The position numbers and the translations under genes were made by a program. Source: Alteripontixanthobacter sp. (GTDB lineage: Bacteria; Pseudomonadota; Alphaproteobacteria; Sphingomonadales; Sphingomonadaceae). Taken from it: 64,000 bases of DNA. The DNA is taken from NCBI GenBank assembly GCA_039968605.1, contig JBDVPM010000008.1, positions 1,664,968 through 1,728,967 of the forward strand, in the 5' to 3' direction. Positions 1 to 12,654 of this stretch are shown piece after piece. Numbering within the stretch: position 1 is the stretch's first letter; every line of letters starts with the position of its first letter. A model generated the notes under the pieces. That model saw only the letters and a program-made list of their open reading frames with translations. It ran no database searches and was not told the DNA's origin.

Positions 1-734
1 TCGGTCCAGGAACCGTCGCCCGGTTTGCGGTAATAGAACTTCTGTTCACGGGTGTTAGGATCGAAGCTCGTGGTGAAGCGGGGGTTGCCTTCATCGTCGA
101 AACTGGCGGTGGGGAATTTGTCATTTCCCTTGAGCACTAGCGATTGCGCGCCCGTTTCCAGATTGAACTTGTAATAGGATCGCGGCCGGAACGCCGCAAA
201 CGGATCCACCCCCGAACCGCCATCAACTTCACGCACGCTCTGGATCAGAATATGGTCGGGATCGTTTGGAAGCAAATTCGCGACCGAGAAATCGCCTCTG
301 ATCAACTTAAATTTTTTCGTCTCGATATCGAAAGAAAACGAAGCGAAATCACGATGATTTTGCTCGGGTTCTTTCACCGATTTGCGGCTCTCCTGCCATG
401 CAGTCCCAAAAATATAACGGTCGTTGACCCAGCTGGCGCCGATAATCTCCATTGGATCGGCCTTGGTCGTGACCGGCTTGCCGGACAGATTGTCTGTATC
501 GGCAATCTGCATCAAATATTCGCCCTCTTTGCTCTCCAGCTTTAGCAGCAGCAGATGTTTGCCATCGGGCGAGATTTGCACCGTCGGCATGACATCGCGC
601 AGCGACCATGCTTCGACCGAAACGGTCGGCCGAACGGTCGTGCCCGATTGCTGCGCCTGCAGCGAAACGGGCGAGAAAGTCATGGTGAGCGCGGCGGCGG
701 CTGCCGCGAGAAGGGTGGGCTTGAACGTTTTCAT
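1..734 (-). CDS. S9-family (prolyl oligopeptidase-type) peptidase, N-terminal part, cut by window edge
   Basis: An open frame runs without a stop from an ATG at 734 off the left edge, giving about 244 residues. It begins with a signal peptide (Lys-rich start, Ala-rich core, likely cut near residue 27 after LQA), so the product is exported. The visible part has beta-propeller-like strands, including the ISPDGKHLLLL segment near residue 55, typical of the propeller that precedes the catalytic domain in S9 peptidases. The Ser-Asp-His triad lies outside the window, so activity cannot be checked. It lies downstream of a TonB-dependent receptor on the same strand, with a hairpin between them. A role in degrading imported peptides is inference. 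Family placement is likely but rests on the N-terminal third only. Confidence 0.72.
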   Translation of the reverse strand, partial: MKTFKPTLLAAAAAALTMTFSPVSLQAQQSGTTVRPTVSVEAWSLRDVMPTVQISPDGKHLLLLKLESKEGEYLMQIADTDNLSGKPVTTKADPMEIIGASWVNDRYIFGTAWQESRKSVKEPEQNHRDFASFSFDIETKKFKLIRGDFSVANLLPNDPDHILIQSVREVDGGSGVDPFAAFRPRSYYKFNLETGAQSLVLKGNDKFPTASFDDEGNPRFTTSFDPNTREQKFYYRKPGDGSWT

Positions 735-829
735 GAATTGCGACTCCCAAGAATTGATTTGCCGTTGCGACAGTCGTGCCGCGTGCGCCGTTTCGATAGC
801 GCATTGATACCCTTAAGGGGCAGAAAAGC

Positions 830-868
830 AAAGGGCGACCCCATGCGAAAAGCATGAAGCCGCCCTTT
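830..868 (-). terminator. Rho-independent terminator after the TonB-dependent receptor
   Basis: The arms AAAGGGCG and CGCCCTTT are perfect 8-base complements, with an inner CATGC/GCATG pairing. On the minus strand they are followed by a T-rich stretch (TTTGCTTTTCT). The hairpin is 27 bases past the receptor stop codon and before the downstream peptidase gene, so the peptidase may have its own promoter or depend on read-through. Confidence 0.75.
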
Positions 869-894
869 CCCTAAACAATCGAAGATGAACCTAC

Positions 895-3800
895 TTAGAA
901 TTCTTTCCGCACGGAGAAGAAGAATTCCCGGCCATCGTAATCGTAGCCGTTACCGATTGCGGTATTGGCGATCTGCGTCACGCCTTCTCCCCCGCTGATC
1001 AGCGGCGGGGCGGTGTCGAAGAGGTTGTCGACGCCGGCAATTATCGTGAAACCATCAAAGCGATAACGCAGTGATACCGTATGCAGGAACTGCTCGTCGG
1101 CAGCGGCCAAGTCGCGGCAGAACACGCCGGTACCCTCGATGATACCGTCCGGAATGAACTCACCCGTATCAGTATCATTCGTACCGGAACCGTTGCCTAA
1201 GCAAGTATCACCAGTGAAACCAGTCGGCTGACCGTCCGGCCCGCGTCCGAACGCGTCGCTGAAGGGATCGATACCCTCAGCGTCTTGCTCTACCGGTCCC
1301 GTGTAACGGACCTGCCAACTGAAGCGCAGGTCATCGATATCAGCGGTAAATGTAGCCCGACCCGTCCATTTCGGCAGACCGAATTCACCTGCGTCTTCAT
1401 CGAAGGTGGCTTGGCCCAGTTCATCGACAAATACATCGGAACGTTCGATCAGATGGTTGGCCCGGACATTCAGTCCGAGATCGATCAGACGACCAAACGC
1501 GGCGACTTCTTTGCCGAAGGTGCCATTAAGATCCAATCCGCGGACGTTTTCTTCGTTCAGGTTAATGAAGCCGGAGTCGATATCCGAGATAAGCATACGA
1601 TCGTTGGCGGCACTGGGATCGACCCCGATGCGATCACAAAAAGGACTACGCTGGCCATCTTGACGCAGGAAGCAGTCATTGATGATGAACTGTGAACTAG
1701 GTTCAACAATCGCACCTTCGATTTTGATATCGTAGTAATTGAAACCCAGGCTGATATCATAGCCATCGCCAAAGGTTTCTTCAAACGCAAAGCCAGCGGT
1801 GAGGGAGCGAGACGTTTCAGGATCAATATCCAGGCTACCACCCGTTGCGATTTCTACGCTTTGCGACTGGAACGAGCTAGTTTCCTGGGCATTGATGCCC
1901 ACCAGCAACGGATTACGACCTTCCCGACGGCAATTGTCCAGCGTCGTTTGCTCGCGATCATCTTCATTCGGATCGTAGCGTTCGCCCTCGGGAGCAAGAG
2001 GATTGAATGCTTCCGTTGGAACAGCACACGGATCAAACAGCTGCAAGAAGCCGGTTTGTCCACGCAAGAAGTTCTCGCGCAGGTTCGGCGCGCGGAACGA
2101 GGTACCGTAATTCAGCTTGATGAGCAGCGGGTCGATCGGGCGCCAGCCCATCCCTGCCGAGTATGTGAAGTTGGTGCCATAGAATTCTTCATCTGTAACG
2201 CGGCCGGCCAGCTTTACATTCAGCTCGCGCACCCAGGGTTGGCCAGCCTGCAACGGAATATCAATTTCGGCAAAAGCCTCCTTGATGTCCTTGCTACCAG
2301 CGGCGCCCTGATCGGCGAAGAAGCCGAACAACAGCCCTTCGGAAGCGACAGCGTCGGGCTGAGAATCGATCTTGTCATTACGATACTCGGCACCCAGCAC
2401 GACACCAACCGGCCCGGCTGGCAGCTCGAACAAATCGCCAGTTACGAACGCGTTGATCGTAGTTTGTTCATAGGTCGTATCGAAATTACGCTCATCGAAC
2501 AGGAAATCGCGCTCGGCATCGGTTGCGAAAGAACCGAAGGGGAAGTTGAAGATGCTGTCGGCAAACAGGTTCACCGGGACACAGCCCTGGGTCAAATCCG
2601 GCTGAACATTGTCGGGGTCGATTGCGCCGGTCAGATCGCAGGGACCGTTTGGCAGCGTAACATTTCCAAAAGCGCGAAGTTCGGGATTGACGGTAGGGTC
2701 GACCCCCAGCGCGAGAGCCAGACGGTCGGAGCGTACGCCTACACGGCTCGATTTGCCTTCGGAGCGCGAATAGACACCCGAAACTTCAAACGACCAACTT
2801 GGCGAGATGAAGGGAAGATCGCCCTTTACACCCAGAACACCGCGATATTGATCCTGCCGAACTTCGAAGTTGTCGCGATCGCCGCGGATACTGAAGAAAG
2901 GACGCGTTTCACGGGCTGTTCCCGTCGGCAGGCCGAACCGGCCATCGACAAACCCGGGCGGCAAGCCGAGAAACGCATCTTCAACGGCGCCACAATCGAA
3001 ACCGTTAGGCTGGTTAGGATTACAGATATTGAACTGGTTGTCGGCTGGCACGACCGGCGTCAGCTGTGAATTGCCGGTATTTTCCGACGAAATCTCAGCA
3101 CGTGAGAAATTCGCTTCGAAGAATGGCGTAATGTTGGCGGCACCAGGAAAGGTGTATTCGCCATAAGCCATCACGTTATACAACTTTTGCTCGCTCAGAA
3201 ATGTCTGATCGGGATTAAGCCCATCGAGATTGTTGAACCGGAAATCCACATCGCGAATTCCGTCTCCGTCAGAATCGACGTCATCACCAAATGCGTCACG
3301 GGTCTCACTGAAGCCAGGCAGGCCGAAATTGCCCTCCCCCGGCTGACGGAAAAGCGCGAAGGAGAAGGTATTGTCGACCAGTAGAGCGCCGGTTCCAACA
3401 AATTGCACGCAATCGTCCGGCACCAAGCCGATATCCTGACCGCTCCGCTCAATATTGCGTGCCCTCAGCTGCGCATTGCCCGCAATTCCCAAGGTCCGAA
3501 TATCGCCGTTAGTCGTCAATTCGTAGTTGGTTGTACAACCTTGCAAGAAATCACGATCCCGCAACCGGATTTCATCGCGGTAATCATATTCCGCGCCAAA
3601 GCCGATAAAGCCGCGGTCGGTGTTGACGCCGTAGGCAGCGGAAACCGTGTAATCTTCGCCAGCGCCTTCGGGGTTGATTTCGCCGCGCGCAAACAGCTCG
3701 AGGCCGTCGAAATCCTTGCGCAGAATGATGTTACCAACACCGGCAACGGCATCAGAACCGTAAACCGAAGATGCGCCATCCAGCAGCAGGTCGTAACGAT

Positions 3801-4374
3801 CGATCAGCGAGCCGGGAAGCAGGTTGATCGAAGGGTTGGTCGGCGCGCCTTCCGCACCGGCGGGTGCGAGGCGGCGACCATTGACCAGCAGCAGCGTACG
3901 ATCGGCACCAAGGCCGCGCAGGTTCAGCGTTTGCGAGCCCGGGCCGTTATCCAGCACGAAGCCTTGGAAGGTAGCATCGATCTGCGTGCCCGAAGCGGAT
4001 TCGGAGCGCTGCAGGATTTGCGAAGGATCGAACAGGCCGGCTTCCTGCTCGACCTCGGTGGTCAGAACCTGGAGCGGCGAGATCGAGGAATAGGTATCGC
4101 GCTTGATGCGCGAGCCGGTAACGACGATTGCGCCATCATTATTCGCAACGCCCGTTGCGCCTGGATCGGTAATGTCGACTGGGTCGGTATCGGTTGGATT
4201 GTTCCCGAATACGCCATCCGGCCCCTCTTCGGTTTCGGGGCAGACCACCACGTTGCCATCTTCATCGACGCAATCGTCGGCGTCCTGAGCGAAAGCGGCA
4301 CCGGAAACGGTGAGCGCCATGGCGGATACGGAACAAGCGAGACCCTTGAACGCTTTGTAATGATTCTTACGCAT
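895..4374 (-). CDS. TonB-dependent outer-membrane receptor
   Basis: This 1159-residue protein has a signal peptide ending near residue 29 (AFA-Q). An acidic linker with two Cys follows, then a TonB-box-like segment GAIVVTGSRIKR at about 81-92. The plug domain contains LNLRGLGADRTLLLVNGRR near 150-170, and a long 22-strand-type barrel ends in Phe (SVRKEF), as expected for BAM-assembled proteins. It should import a ligand across the outer membrane using TonB energy. The ligand is unknown. It is longer than typical siderophore receptors (about 700-800 residues) and resembles the large sphingomonad receptors linked to carbohydrate or peptide uptake. The S9-type peptidase downstream on the same strand makes peptides a reasonable guess. 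The ATG at 4374 directly precedes the signal peptide. Confidence 0.95.
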   Translation of the reverse strand: MRKNHYKAFKGLACSVSAMALTVSGAAFAQDADDCVDEDGNVVVCPETEEGPDGVFGNNPTDTDPVDITDPGATGVANNDGAIVVTGSRIKRDTYSSISPLQVLTTEVEQEAGLFDPSQILQRSESASGTQIDATFQGFVLDNGPGSQTLNLRGLGADRTLLLVNGRRLAPAGAEGAPTNPSINLLPGSLIDRYDLLLDGASSVYGSDAVAGVGNIILRKDFDGLELFARGEINPEGAGEDYTVSAAYGVNTDRGFIGFGAEYDYRDEIRLRDRDFLQGCTTNYELTTNGDIRTLGIAGNAQLRARNIERSGQDIGLVPDDCVQFVGTGALLVDNTFSFALFRQPGEGNFGLPGFSETRDAFGDDVDSDGDGIRDVDFRFNNLDGLNPDQTFLSEQKLYNVMAYGEYTFPGAANITPFFEANFSRAEISSENTGNSQLTPVVPADNQFNICNPNQPNGFDCGAVEDAFLGLPPGFVDGRFGLPTGTARETRPFFSIRGDRDNFEVRQDQYRGVLGVKGDLPFISPSWSFEVSGVYSRSEGKSSRVGVRSDRLALALGVDPTVNPELRAFGNVTLPNGPCDLTGAIDPDNVQPDLTQGCVPVNLFADSIFNFPFGSFATDAERDFLFDERNFDTTYEQTTINAFVTGDLFELPAGPVGVVLGAEYRNDKIDSQPDAVASEGLLFGFFADQGAAGSKDIKEAFAEIDIPLQAGQPWVRELNVKLAGRVTDEEFYGTNFTYSAGMGWRPIDPLLIKLNYGTSFRAPNLRENFLRGQTGFLQLFDPCAVPTEAFNPLAPEGERYDPNEDDREQTTLDNCRREGRNPLLVGINAQETSSFQSQSVEIATGGSLDIDPETSRSLTAGFAFEETFGDGYDISLGFNYYDIKIEGAIVEPSSQFIINDCFLRQDGQRSPFCDRIGVDPSAANDRMLISDIDSGFINLNEENVRGLDLNGTFGKEVAAFGRLIDLGLNVRANHLIERSDVFVDELGQATFDEDAGEFGLPKWTGRATFTADIDDLRFSWQVRYTGPVEQDAEGIDPFSDAFGRGPDGQPTGFTGDTCLGNGSGTNDTDTGEFIPDGIIEGTGVFCRDLAAADEQFLHTVSLRYRFDGFTIIAGVDNLFDTAPPLISGGEGVTQIANTAIGNGYDYDGREFFFSVRKEF

Positions 4375-4620
4375 GATTACTCCAGTCGCGAGATACGAAA
4401 CCGGACTTCTCCCGAATCACTTCTTTGCGGCAATGCCCTCGCCGCGCCGAAGCCCCTGATATTTCAGTGTTTAGGAAGACCCCTGGTCCCTCGATGGGGC
4501 AGGTGTGCAACAGGGGGGCGGGCTTGAAAAGGGCCCCACCCGATCCCGTGACAATTCTCCCGAAACTGTTGCGTTAATCACACAGCAATAAGCATTCACT
4601 TTGGTTTTGAAGCTGTTGCG

Positions 4621-7203
<2,583 letters not shown>

Positions 7204-7236
7204 TGGTGTGTTTACCCCGTGTTCGTTTCAGCGACT

Positions 7237-7264
7237 ATGTAGTGTTGCGAATTAGCAACACAAG
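7237..7264 (-). promoter_or_regulatory. Putative sigma32 (RpoH) promoter of clpB with an inverted repeat in the spacer
   Basis: On the minus strand a CTTGTG -35-like box (7259-7264) is separated by 16 bases from CTACAT (7237-7242). This resembles the alphaproteobacterial heat-shock pattern CTTGAA / CYTATNT. The arms GTGTTGC and GCAACAC (7242-7261, 6-base loop) form a perfect 7-bp inverted repeat that spans the spacer, which could be an operator. The predicted start site leaves a leader of roughly 25 bases before the clpB ATG. This is prediction by eye only. Confidence 0.5.
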
Positions 7265-7382
7265 CTATTGATCGACGGAAGTTCGACCACGCCGGATCAC
7301 GGACGCGCTCGTGTCATCGTGCTGCTTGTCACAACGCTGCCAGCCTGTAGAAAAGTTCCAAAGAGATAAAGGGACCGGATGC

Positions 7383-9620
7383 ATGTGGAAATGGCTGGCG
7401 CGCATCGGCGCGGGCGTGATGGTGGTGATCGTCGCAGTGCTGATCGGGCTGATGGTGTGGGAACCGCTGGCTGCTACGCACGGTGAAGCGCCCGTGGCCA
7501 AACAGGCCTATCGCGCGGAAATCGTTCGCGACGAATTCGGCGTGCCGCATATTTACGGCAAGACCGATCCCGATGTGGCTTACGGCGTTGCCATCGCCCA
7601 TGCGCAGGATGATTTCACCACTTTGCAGGACGTAATCGCCATGGCGCGCGGCCGCTATGGCGCGATTGCGGGCGAGGACGGTGCGCAGGTCGACTTTGCG
7701 TACCACCTGCTGGATGCGCGCGGCACGGCAGAGCGCGAGTTCGGCAAGTTGCCTTCCGATACGCAGGCGCTGTTCAATGCCTATGCCGCCGGGCTGAACG
7801 ATTATGCCGAAGAGCATAGCGGCGAGATCAAGCTGGGCCGGCTGTTCCCGGTGAACGGCGAAGATGTCGCGGCGGGCTTTGCCCTGCGCCAGCCGTTCTT
7901 CTTCGGGCTGGGCAGCACGATCGGGCCGCTGGTAGCGGGCGAGGAACTGGGGCCGGAGCCGGGCCTGCCGCTGGGCGCTGAGGCAGCGAGCGATAATGTG
8001 CCAGAGGCTGGCCCCATCGCCAAGGCAGGCACCGACAAGCCGCTGCCGGTGCATATGGGGGAGGATGGCGCTTTTGCAGGCTCCAACGCCTTTGCCATCG
8101 CGCCGGATAAATCGGGCGACGGGGTAACCCGGCTGGTCAGCAACAGCCATCAGCCCTGGCGCGGCGGGGTCGCGTGGTACGAGCTGGTGGTAGAGAGCGA
8201 GGACGGCTGGCACTTCGCAGGCGCGAATTTCCCCGGCAGCCCGTTTCCCTTCCTCGGCCACAACCGTAATCTGGGTTGGACCAACACGGTCAACCATCCC
8301 GACATGGTCGATGTCTATCAGCTGGAAATGGACGAAGCGGGCGAGCGGTACCGGCTGGACGGGGAATGGCGCGATCTAGAAAGCCGCCGCGTCTGGCTGC
8401 GGGTCAAGTTCGGGCCGCTGGTTCTGCCCGTTCCGCAGACGATCCATCGCAGCATCCACGGTCCGGTCATCGAGAACGAGAACGGCTTTTTCGCCATCCG
8501 CTATGGCGGGATCGACAATATCGGCAATCTCGATGCCTATTACCGCATCAACAAGGCGGAAACGTTCGAGGAATGGCGCAGCATCATCGCGCGCATGGAT
8601 ATCCCCTCCACCAATTTCATCTATGCCGACGATGCAGGCAATATTGCTTATATCTACAACGCCGCCATCCCCGACCGGGATGAAGGCCCCGATTGGCGCG
8701 GCGTGCTGCCGGGCAATGACAGCGCGCTGATCTGGGACGGTGCGGTGGATTTCGCGCAAATCCCGCAAGTGATCAATCCCGCCAGCGGCTGGGTGTTCAA
8801 TGCCAACAACAATCCCTTCAACGCCGCGGGCGCGGGAAGCGATCTCGACCCGAAGGATTTCTCCCCCGTTCTGGGGATCGAGACGCGCTCCACCAATCGC
8901 GCTCGCCGCGCGGCCAAGCTGATGAGCGAGCCCGGCCCAATCGGGCGCGAGCGTCTGGAAGCGATCAAATACGATACCGGCTATGACCGCGAGGGCTATG
9001 TCGCGATGATGCTGGACGGGGTGGCGGCGCTCGACACTTCGGGCGATCCGCTGCTCGCGCAGGCGCAGGAACTGCTTGGCGAATGGGACCTGTTTGCCGA
9101 TAATGTCGGCCGCGGCGATGCGCTGGCCTTGCTGATGATCCGCCCGTTCATGGGGGCGGATTACCAAAATGGCGACATTCCCGATCACCGCGAGGAATTA
9201 CAGCGTTCCGCCGATCATTTGATGGAGCATTTCGGACGGCTCGACCCGCCGATGAGCGACCTGCTGCGGCTGCGCCAGGGATCGGGCGATCAGCGCGATG
9301 GCGGCCCGTTCGCGGTCGATCTGCCGCTGGATGGTGGCTCCGACACTTTGCGCGCGTCCACGCTGTGGAACATTCACGATGATGGCCGGCTGGCCGTGCG
9401 CCACGGCGACAGTTTCATCCAGTTCGTGGAGTGGGCACCGGGGATGCGCGTGCGTTCCCAATCGATCCAGCCATTCGGCTCTGCCACCACCCGGCCCGCC
9501 AGTCCGCACTTTACCGATCAATCGTCTCTGTTCATCCAGCACAAGTTGAAACCGGTGCATTTCTGGCGCGCCGATGTGCTCGAAAACGCCGTATCCACGC
9601 AAATCGTGAAGTCGCAATAG
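7383..9620 (+). CDS. Penicillin acylase family (Ntn hydrolase) protein
   Basis: This 745-residue protein has an N-terminal hydrophobic helix (about 7-28), so it is exported or membrane-tethered. Members are cut autocatalytically to expose an N-terminal Ser, Thr or Cys nucleophile. Here Ser234 in GSNAF fits the start of the beta chain, followed by the SNSHQPW segment typical of the family. Family substrates include beta-lactam side chains, acyl-homoserine lactones and cyclic lipopeptide tails; the sequence does not say which applies. ATG 7383 is chosen because AAAGGGA lies a suitable distance upstream and the TM helix follows at once; the frame stays open upstream to 7311. It ends 23 bases before the M16 peptidase gene, suggesting co-transcription. 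Confidence 0.92.
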   Translation: MWKWLARIGAGVMVVIVAVLIGLMVWEPLAATHGEAPVAKQAYRAEIVRDEFGVPHIYGKTDPDVAYGVAIAHAQDDFTTLQDVIAMARGRYGAIAGEDGAQVDFAYHLLDARGTAEREFGKLPSDTQALFNAYAAGLNDYAEEHSGEIKLGRLFPVNGEDVAAGFALRQPFFFGLGSTIGPLVAGEELGPEPGLPLGAEAASDNVPEAGPIAKAGTDKPLPVHMGEDGAFAGSNAFAIAPDKSGDGVTRLVSNSHQPWRGGVAWYELVVESEDGWHFAGANFPGSPFPFLGHNRNLGWTNTVNHPDMVDVYQLEMDEAGERYRLDGEWRDLESRRVWLRVKFGPLVLPVPQTIHRSIHGPVIENENGFFAIRYGGIDNIGNLDAYYRINKAETFEEWRSIIARMDIPSTNFIYADDAGNIAYIYNAAIPDRDEGPDWRGVLPGNDSALIWDGAVDFAQIPQVINPASGWVFNANNNPFNAAGAGSDLDPKDFSPVLGIETRSTNRARRAAKLMSEPGPIGRERLEAIKYDTGYDREGYVAMMLDGVAALDTSGDPLLAQAQELLGEWDLFADNVGRGDALALLMIRPFMGADYQNGDIPDHREELQRSADHLMEHFGRLDPPMSDLLRLRQGSGDQRDGGPFAVDLPLDGGSDTLRASTLWNIHDDGRLAVRHGDSFIQFVEWAPGMRVRSQSIQPFGSATTRPASPHFTDQSSLFIQHKLKPVHFWRADVLENAVSTQIVKSQ

Positions 9621-9643
9621 TACAGTCCAAGGGAAATTATCGC

Positions 9644-12619
9644 ATGACCATCCGGCCACTCGGCAAGCTACTCGCCACCTCCGCCCTCGCTTTGTCGCTG
9701 GCAGCCTGCACCGGCATGTCGGCAGGCGCCGATACCGAAATCGCCAGCGCATCGGACAGCGCATCAGGCGGGGCATCGAACCGCGGCGAGATGGTGGAAA
9801 TCGGCGCGGATGACCGGCTGGTGGACAATCCCGCGCCGCTGGAAAATCTGATCGCCGAAGTCGATATTCCCTATGACCGTTTCCAGCTGGAAAACGGGCT
9901 GACGGTCATGGTCCATACCGACCGCAAGGCCCCCGTGGTCGCGCTGTCGGTTTGGTACGATGTCGGATCGAAGCACGAGCCCGAAGGCAAGACCGGCTTC
10001 GCCCATCTATTCGAGCACTTGATGTTCAATGGCAGCGAAAACGCACCGGGAGATTTCTTCGAGCCGCTGCAGCAGGTCGGCGCGACCGATTTCAACGGTA
10101 CCACCTGGTTCGACCGGACCAACTATTTCGAAACCGTGCCGACCGGCGCGCTCGACCGGGCGCTGATGCTGGAAAGCGACCGGATGGGCTATTTGCTCGG
10201 CGCGGTCACGCAGGAGAAGCTCGATAATCAGATCGGCGTGGTCCAGAACGAGAAGCGCCAGGGCGACAACCAGCCTTACGGCCTGGTCGAATATGAGCAG
10301 CTAGAAAACCTGTATCCCTCCGGCCATCCGTATCACCACTCCACCATCGGTTCGATGGACGATCTTTCCTCCGCCACGCTGGAGGATGTGAAACAGTGGT
10401 TCCGCGACAATTACGGGCCGAACAATGCGGTGCTCGTGCTGGCGGGCGATATCGACACCGCCACCGCCCGCCGGAAAGTGACCAAGTGGTTCGGCGCGAT
10501 CCCCGCGGGGCCGGCAACGCGCGAGGTTGCCGCCCCCGTACCCGATCTGGGATCGGACAAGGCCAAGACGATCTACGACCGCGTCGCCACCACCCGCATC
10601 TACCGCATGTGGGCGGTGCCGGGCCTCGACAATCCCGATTACGTGCCCCTGTCGATGGGCGCGACGGTGCTGGGCGGCCTGGCGTCGAGCCGGCTCGACA
10701 ATGCGCTGGTGCGCGGGGCGGAAGTCGCCACCCGCGTGGTCGCCAATGCGCAGATTTTCGCGCAGGCCGGACAGTTCATCGCCTATGCCGATGTGAAGCC
10801 GGGCGTCGATCCCGAAACGGTCGCCGCCGCGCTGGACAGCGAGATTGCAAAGTTCCTTGCCGAAGGGCCGACACAGGACGAATTGCAACGCGCCGTCACC
10901 GTCTATACCGGCGGCCAGATCCGCGGGCTGGAGCAAGTGGGCGGGTTCAGCGGCAAGGCGCCGACACTGGCCGAAGGGCTGCTTTATTCGGACAATCCGG
11001 AAGAATATAAGAGCGTGCTGGCGCAGGCCGCCGCCATGGACCCTGCGACCGTGCGCGATGTTACCGCCCGCTGGCTCTCGCGCCCGGTGTTCAAATTGCG
11101 AGTGGAGCCGGGTGACCGCCAGGAAGGCGGCGAGGATCGCGGCGGCTTCTTCGTGGCACCCGAAGGCTCGGCCCCCGCAAATGCTGGCGGCCTGTCCGCG
11201 CCGGCGTTTTTCCAGTCCGAAAACGGCGATGGCCGGATGGCCACGCCCGAGGCGGACCGGTCCAGCCTGCCCGAAGTGGGCGAGCTCAAGCCGCTCGACT
11301 TCCCCGATATCGAGCGCGCGACCCTGTCCAACGGGATGGAAGTGATCTTCGCCCGGCGCGATGCAGTGCCGGTCGTCTATTCGCGGGTGGCGTTCGACGT
11401 GGGCTATTCCGCCGATGACCGCGACCGGCTGGGTGTCCAGTCGCTGATGCTGCAAACGATGGATGAAGGCACCACCACCCTCGATGCCGAACAGCTGTCC
11501 ATCGCGCAGGAACGCCTTGGCGCGCAGCTTGGCGGAGGTGCGGATTCCGATACCACCTTCTTTGCGCTCAACACGCTGGCACCGAACCTGTCCTCCAGCC
11601 TCGACCTGCTGGCCGATTACATTCGCAATCCGGCCTTCCGCGATGCGGATCTGGAGCGCGTGCGCGCACGCCAGCTGACCAATATCGATAACGAGCTGAA
11701 CAATCCCGGCCAGATCGGCCAGCGCGTGCTCGTCCCGACGCTATACGGCGATGCGCATCCCTATGGGATTCCGCCCAGCGGCACCGGGACCAAGGCGGTG
11801 GTCGAAACCGTCACCCGCGCAGAGGTCGCCGACTTCCATGCGAAATGGCTGCGGCCGGACAATGCCCGCGTCTATGTCGTGGGCGATACCACGCTGGGCG
11901 AAGTGACCGACCTGCTGGAGCAAAGCTTCGGCAGCTGGCAAGCTCCCGCCGCGCCCCTGCCGACCAAGAACTTCGATGCGCCCGTGCCGCAGCAGCAATC
12001 GCGCATCATCCTGGTTGATCGGCCCAATTCGCCGCAATCGGTGATCCTGGCAGGCCGCGTGCTGGACCAGAAGGGGACCGACGATCTGATTACGCTGAAC
12101 GCCGCCAACGAGGTGTTCGGTGGCAGCTTCCTGTCGCGCATCAATATGAATCTGCGCGAGACGAAGGGCTGGTCCTATGGCGTGCGCAGCCTGGTGCGCC
12201 AGCCGCTCGATCGCAGCAGTTTCCTGATCTACGCCCCCGTGCAGGCCGACCGCACGGGCGATTCCATCGCCGAATTGCGCGCCGATCTGGCCCGCTATCT
12301 GGGCGATGAGGGCGTGAACGAAGAAGAGCTGGTCCGCCTGATCAACGGCAATGTCCGCGAACTGCCCGGCCGCTTCGAAACCAGCGGCGATGTGCTGGGC
12401 GGGCTGGTTAATATCGTCACCTATGGCCGACCGGACGATTATTATGAAACGCTCGCCGCCCGTTATTCCGACCTCACCGAAAGCCAGCTTGACGCTGCGG
12501 CGCGCGCCACACTGACAGGCGACGATCTGGTATGGGTAATCGTCGGCGATGCCAGCGTGGTGCGCGAACAGCTTGACGACCTCGGCCTTCCCGTGGAAGT
12601 GCGCCAACCGACAGACTAA
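9644..12619 (+). CDS. M16-family zinc metallopeptidase, two-domain lipoprotein
   Basis: This 991-residue pitrilysin-type peptidase starts with a lipoprotein signal (LSLAAC, Cys at about 21), so it is probably anchored in the periplasm or outer membrane. The N-terminal M16 unit carries the inverted zinc motif HLFEH at 121-125, with a distal Glu region around NEKRQGDN. The C-terminal half, from about residue 560, repeats the fold but has no HxxEH motif and should be the inactive partner, as is usual for fused M16 enzymes. ATG 9644 is preferred over upstream in-frame starts because it immediately precedes the lipoprotein signal; earlier starts lie inside the acylase gene. A role in clearing small peptides is known for the family; the physiological substrate here is unknown. 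Confidence 0.95.
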   Translation: MTIRPLGKLLATSALALSLAACTGMSAGADTEIASASDSASGGASNRGEMVEIGADDRLVDNPAPLENLIAEVDIPYDRFQLENGLTVMVHTDRKAPVVALSVWYDVGSKHEPEGKTGFAHLFEHLMFNGSENAPGDFFEPLQQVGATDFNGTTWFDRTNYFETVPTGALDRALMLESDRMGYLLGAVTQEKLDNQIGVVQNEKRQGDNQPYGLVEYEQLENLYPSGHPYHHSTIGSMDDLSSATLEDVKQWFRDNYGPNNAVLVLAGDIDTATARRKVTKWFGAIPAGPATREVAAPVPDLGSDKAKTIYDRVATTRIYRMWAVPGLDNPDYVPLSMGATVLGGLASSRLDNALVRGAEVATRVVANAQIFAQAGQFIAYADVKPGVDPETVAAALDSEIAKFLAEGPTQDELQRAVTVYTGGQIRGLEQVGGFSGKAPTLAEGLLYSDNPEEYKSVLAQAAAMDPATVRDVTARWLSRPVFKLRVEPGDRQEGGEDRGGFFVAPEGSAPANAGGLSAPAFFQSENGDGRMATPEADRSSLPEVGELKPLDFPDIERATLSNGMEVIFARRDAVPVVYSRVAFDVGYSADDRDRLGVQSLMLQTMDEGTTTLDAEQLSIAQERLGAQLGGGADSDTTFFALNTLAPNLSSSLDLLADYIRNPAFRDADLERVRARQLTNIDNELNNPGQIGQRVLVPTLYGDAHPYGIPPSGTGTKAVVETVTRAEVADFHAKWLRPDNARVYVVGDTTLGEVTDLLEQSFGSWQAPAAPLPTKNFDAPVPQQQSRIILVDRPNSPQSVILAGRVLDQKGTDDLITLNAANEVFGGSFLSRINMNLRETKGWSYGVRSLVRQPLDRSSFLIYAPVQADRTGDSIAELRADLARYLGDEGVNEEELVRLINGNVRELPGRFETSGDVLGGLVNIVTYGRPDDYYETLAARYSDLTESQLDAAARATLTGDDLVWVIVGDASVVREQLDDLGLPVEVRQPTD

Positions 12620-12654
12620 GTAGCCAGACGAAATTTAACTCGAGGAGAATGAAA

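Noticed and set aside
1861-4527. Two plus-strand open frames of 402 and 374 residues
   Set aside because: Antisense to the large TonB-dependent receptor; no signal peptide or domain.
10301-11455. A 384-residue minus-strand frame
   Set aside because: Shadow of the M16 peptidase gene.
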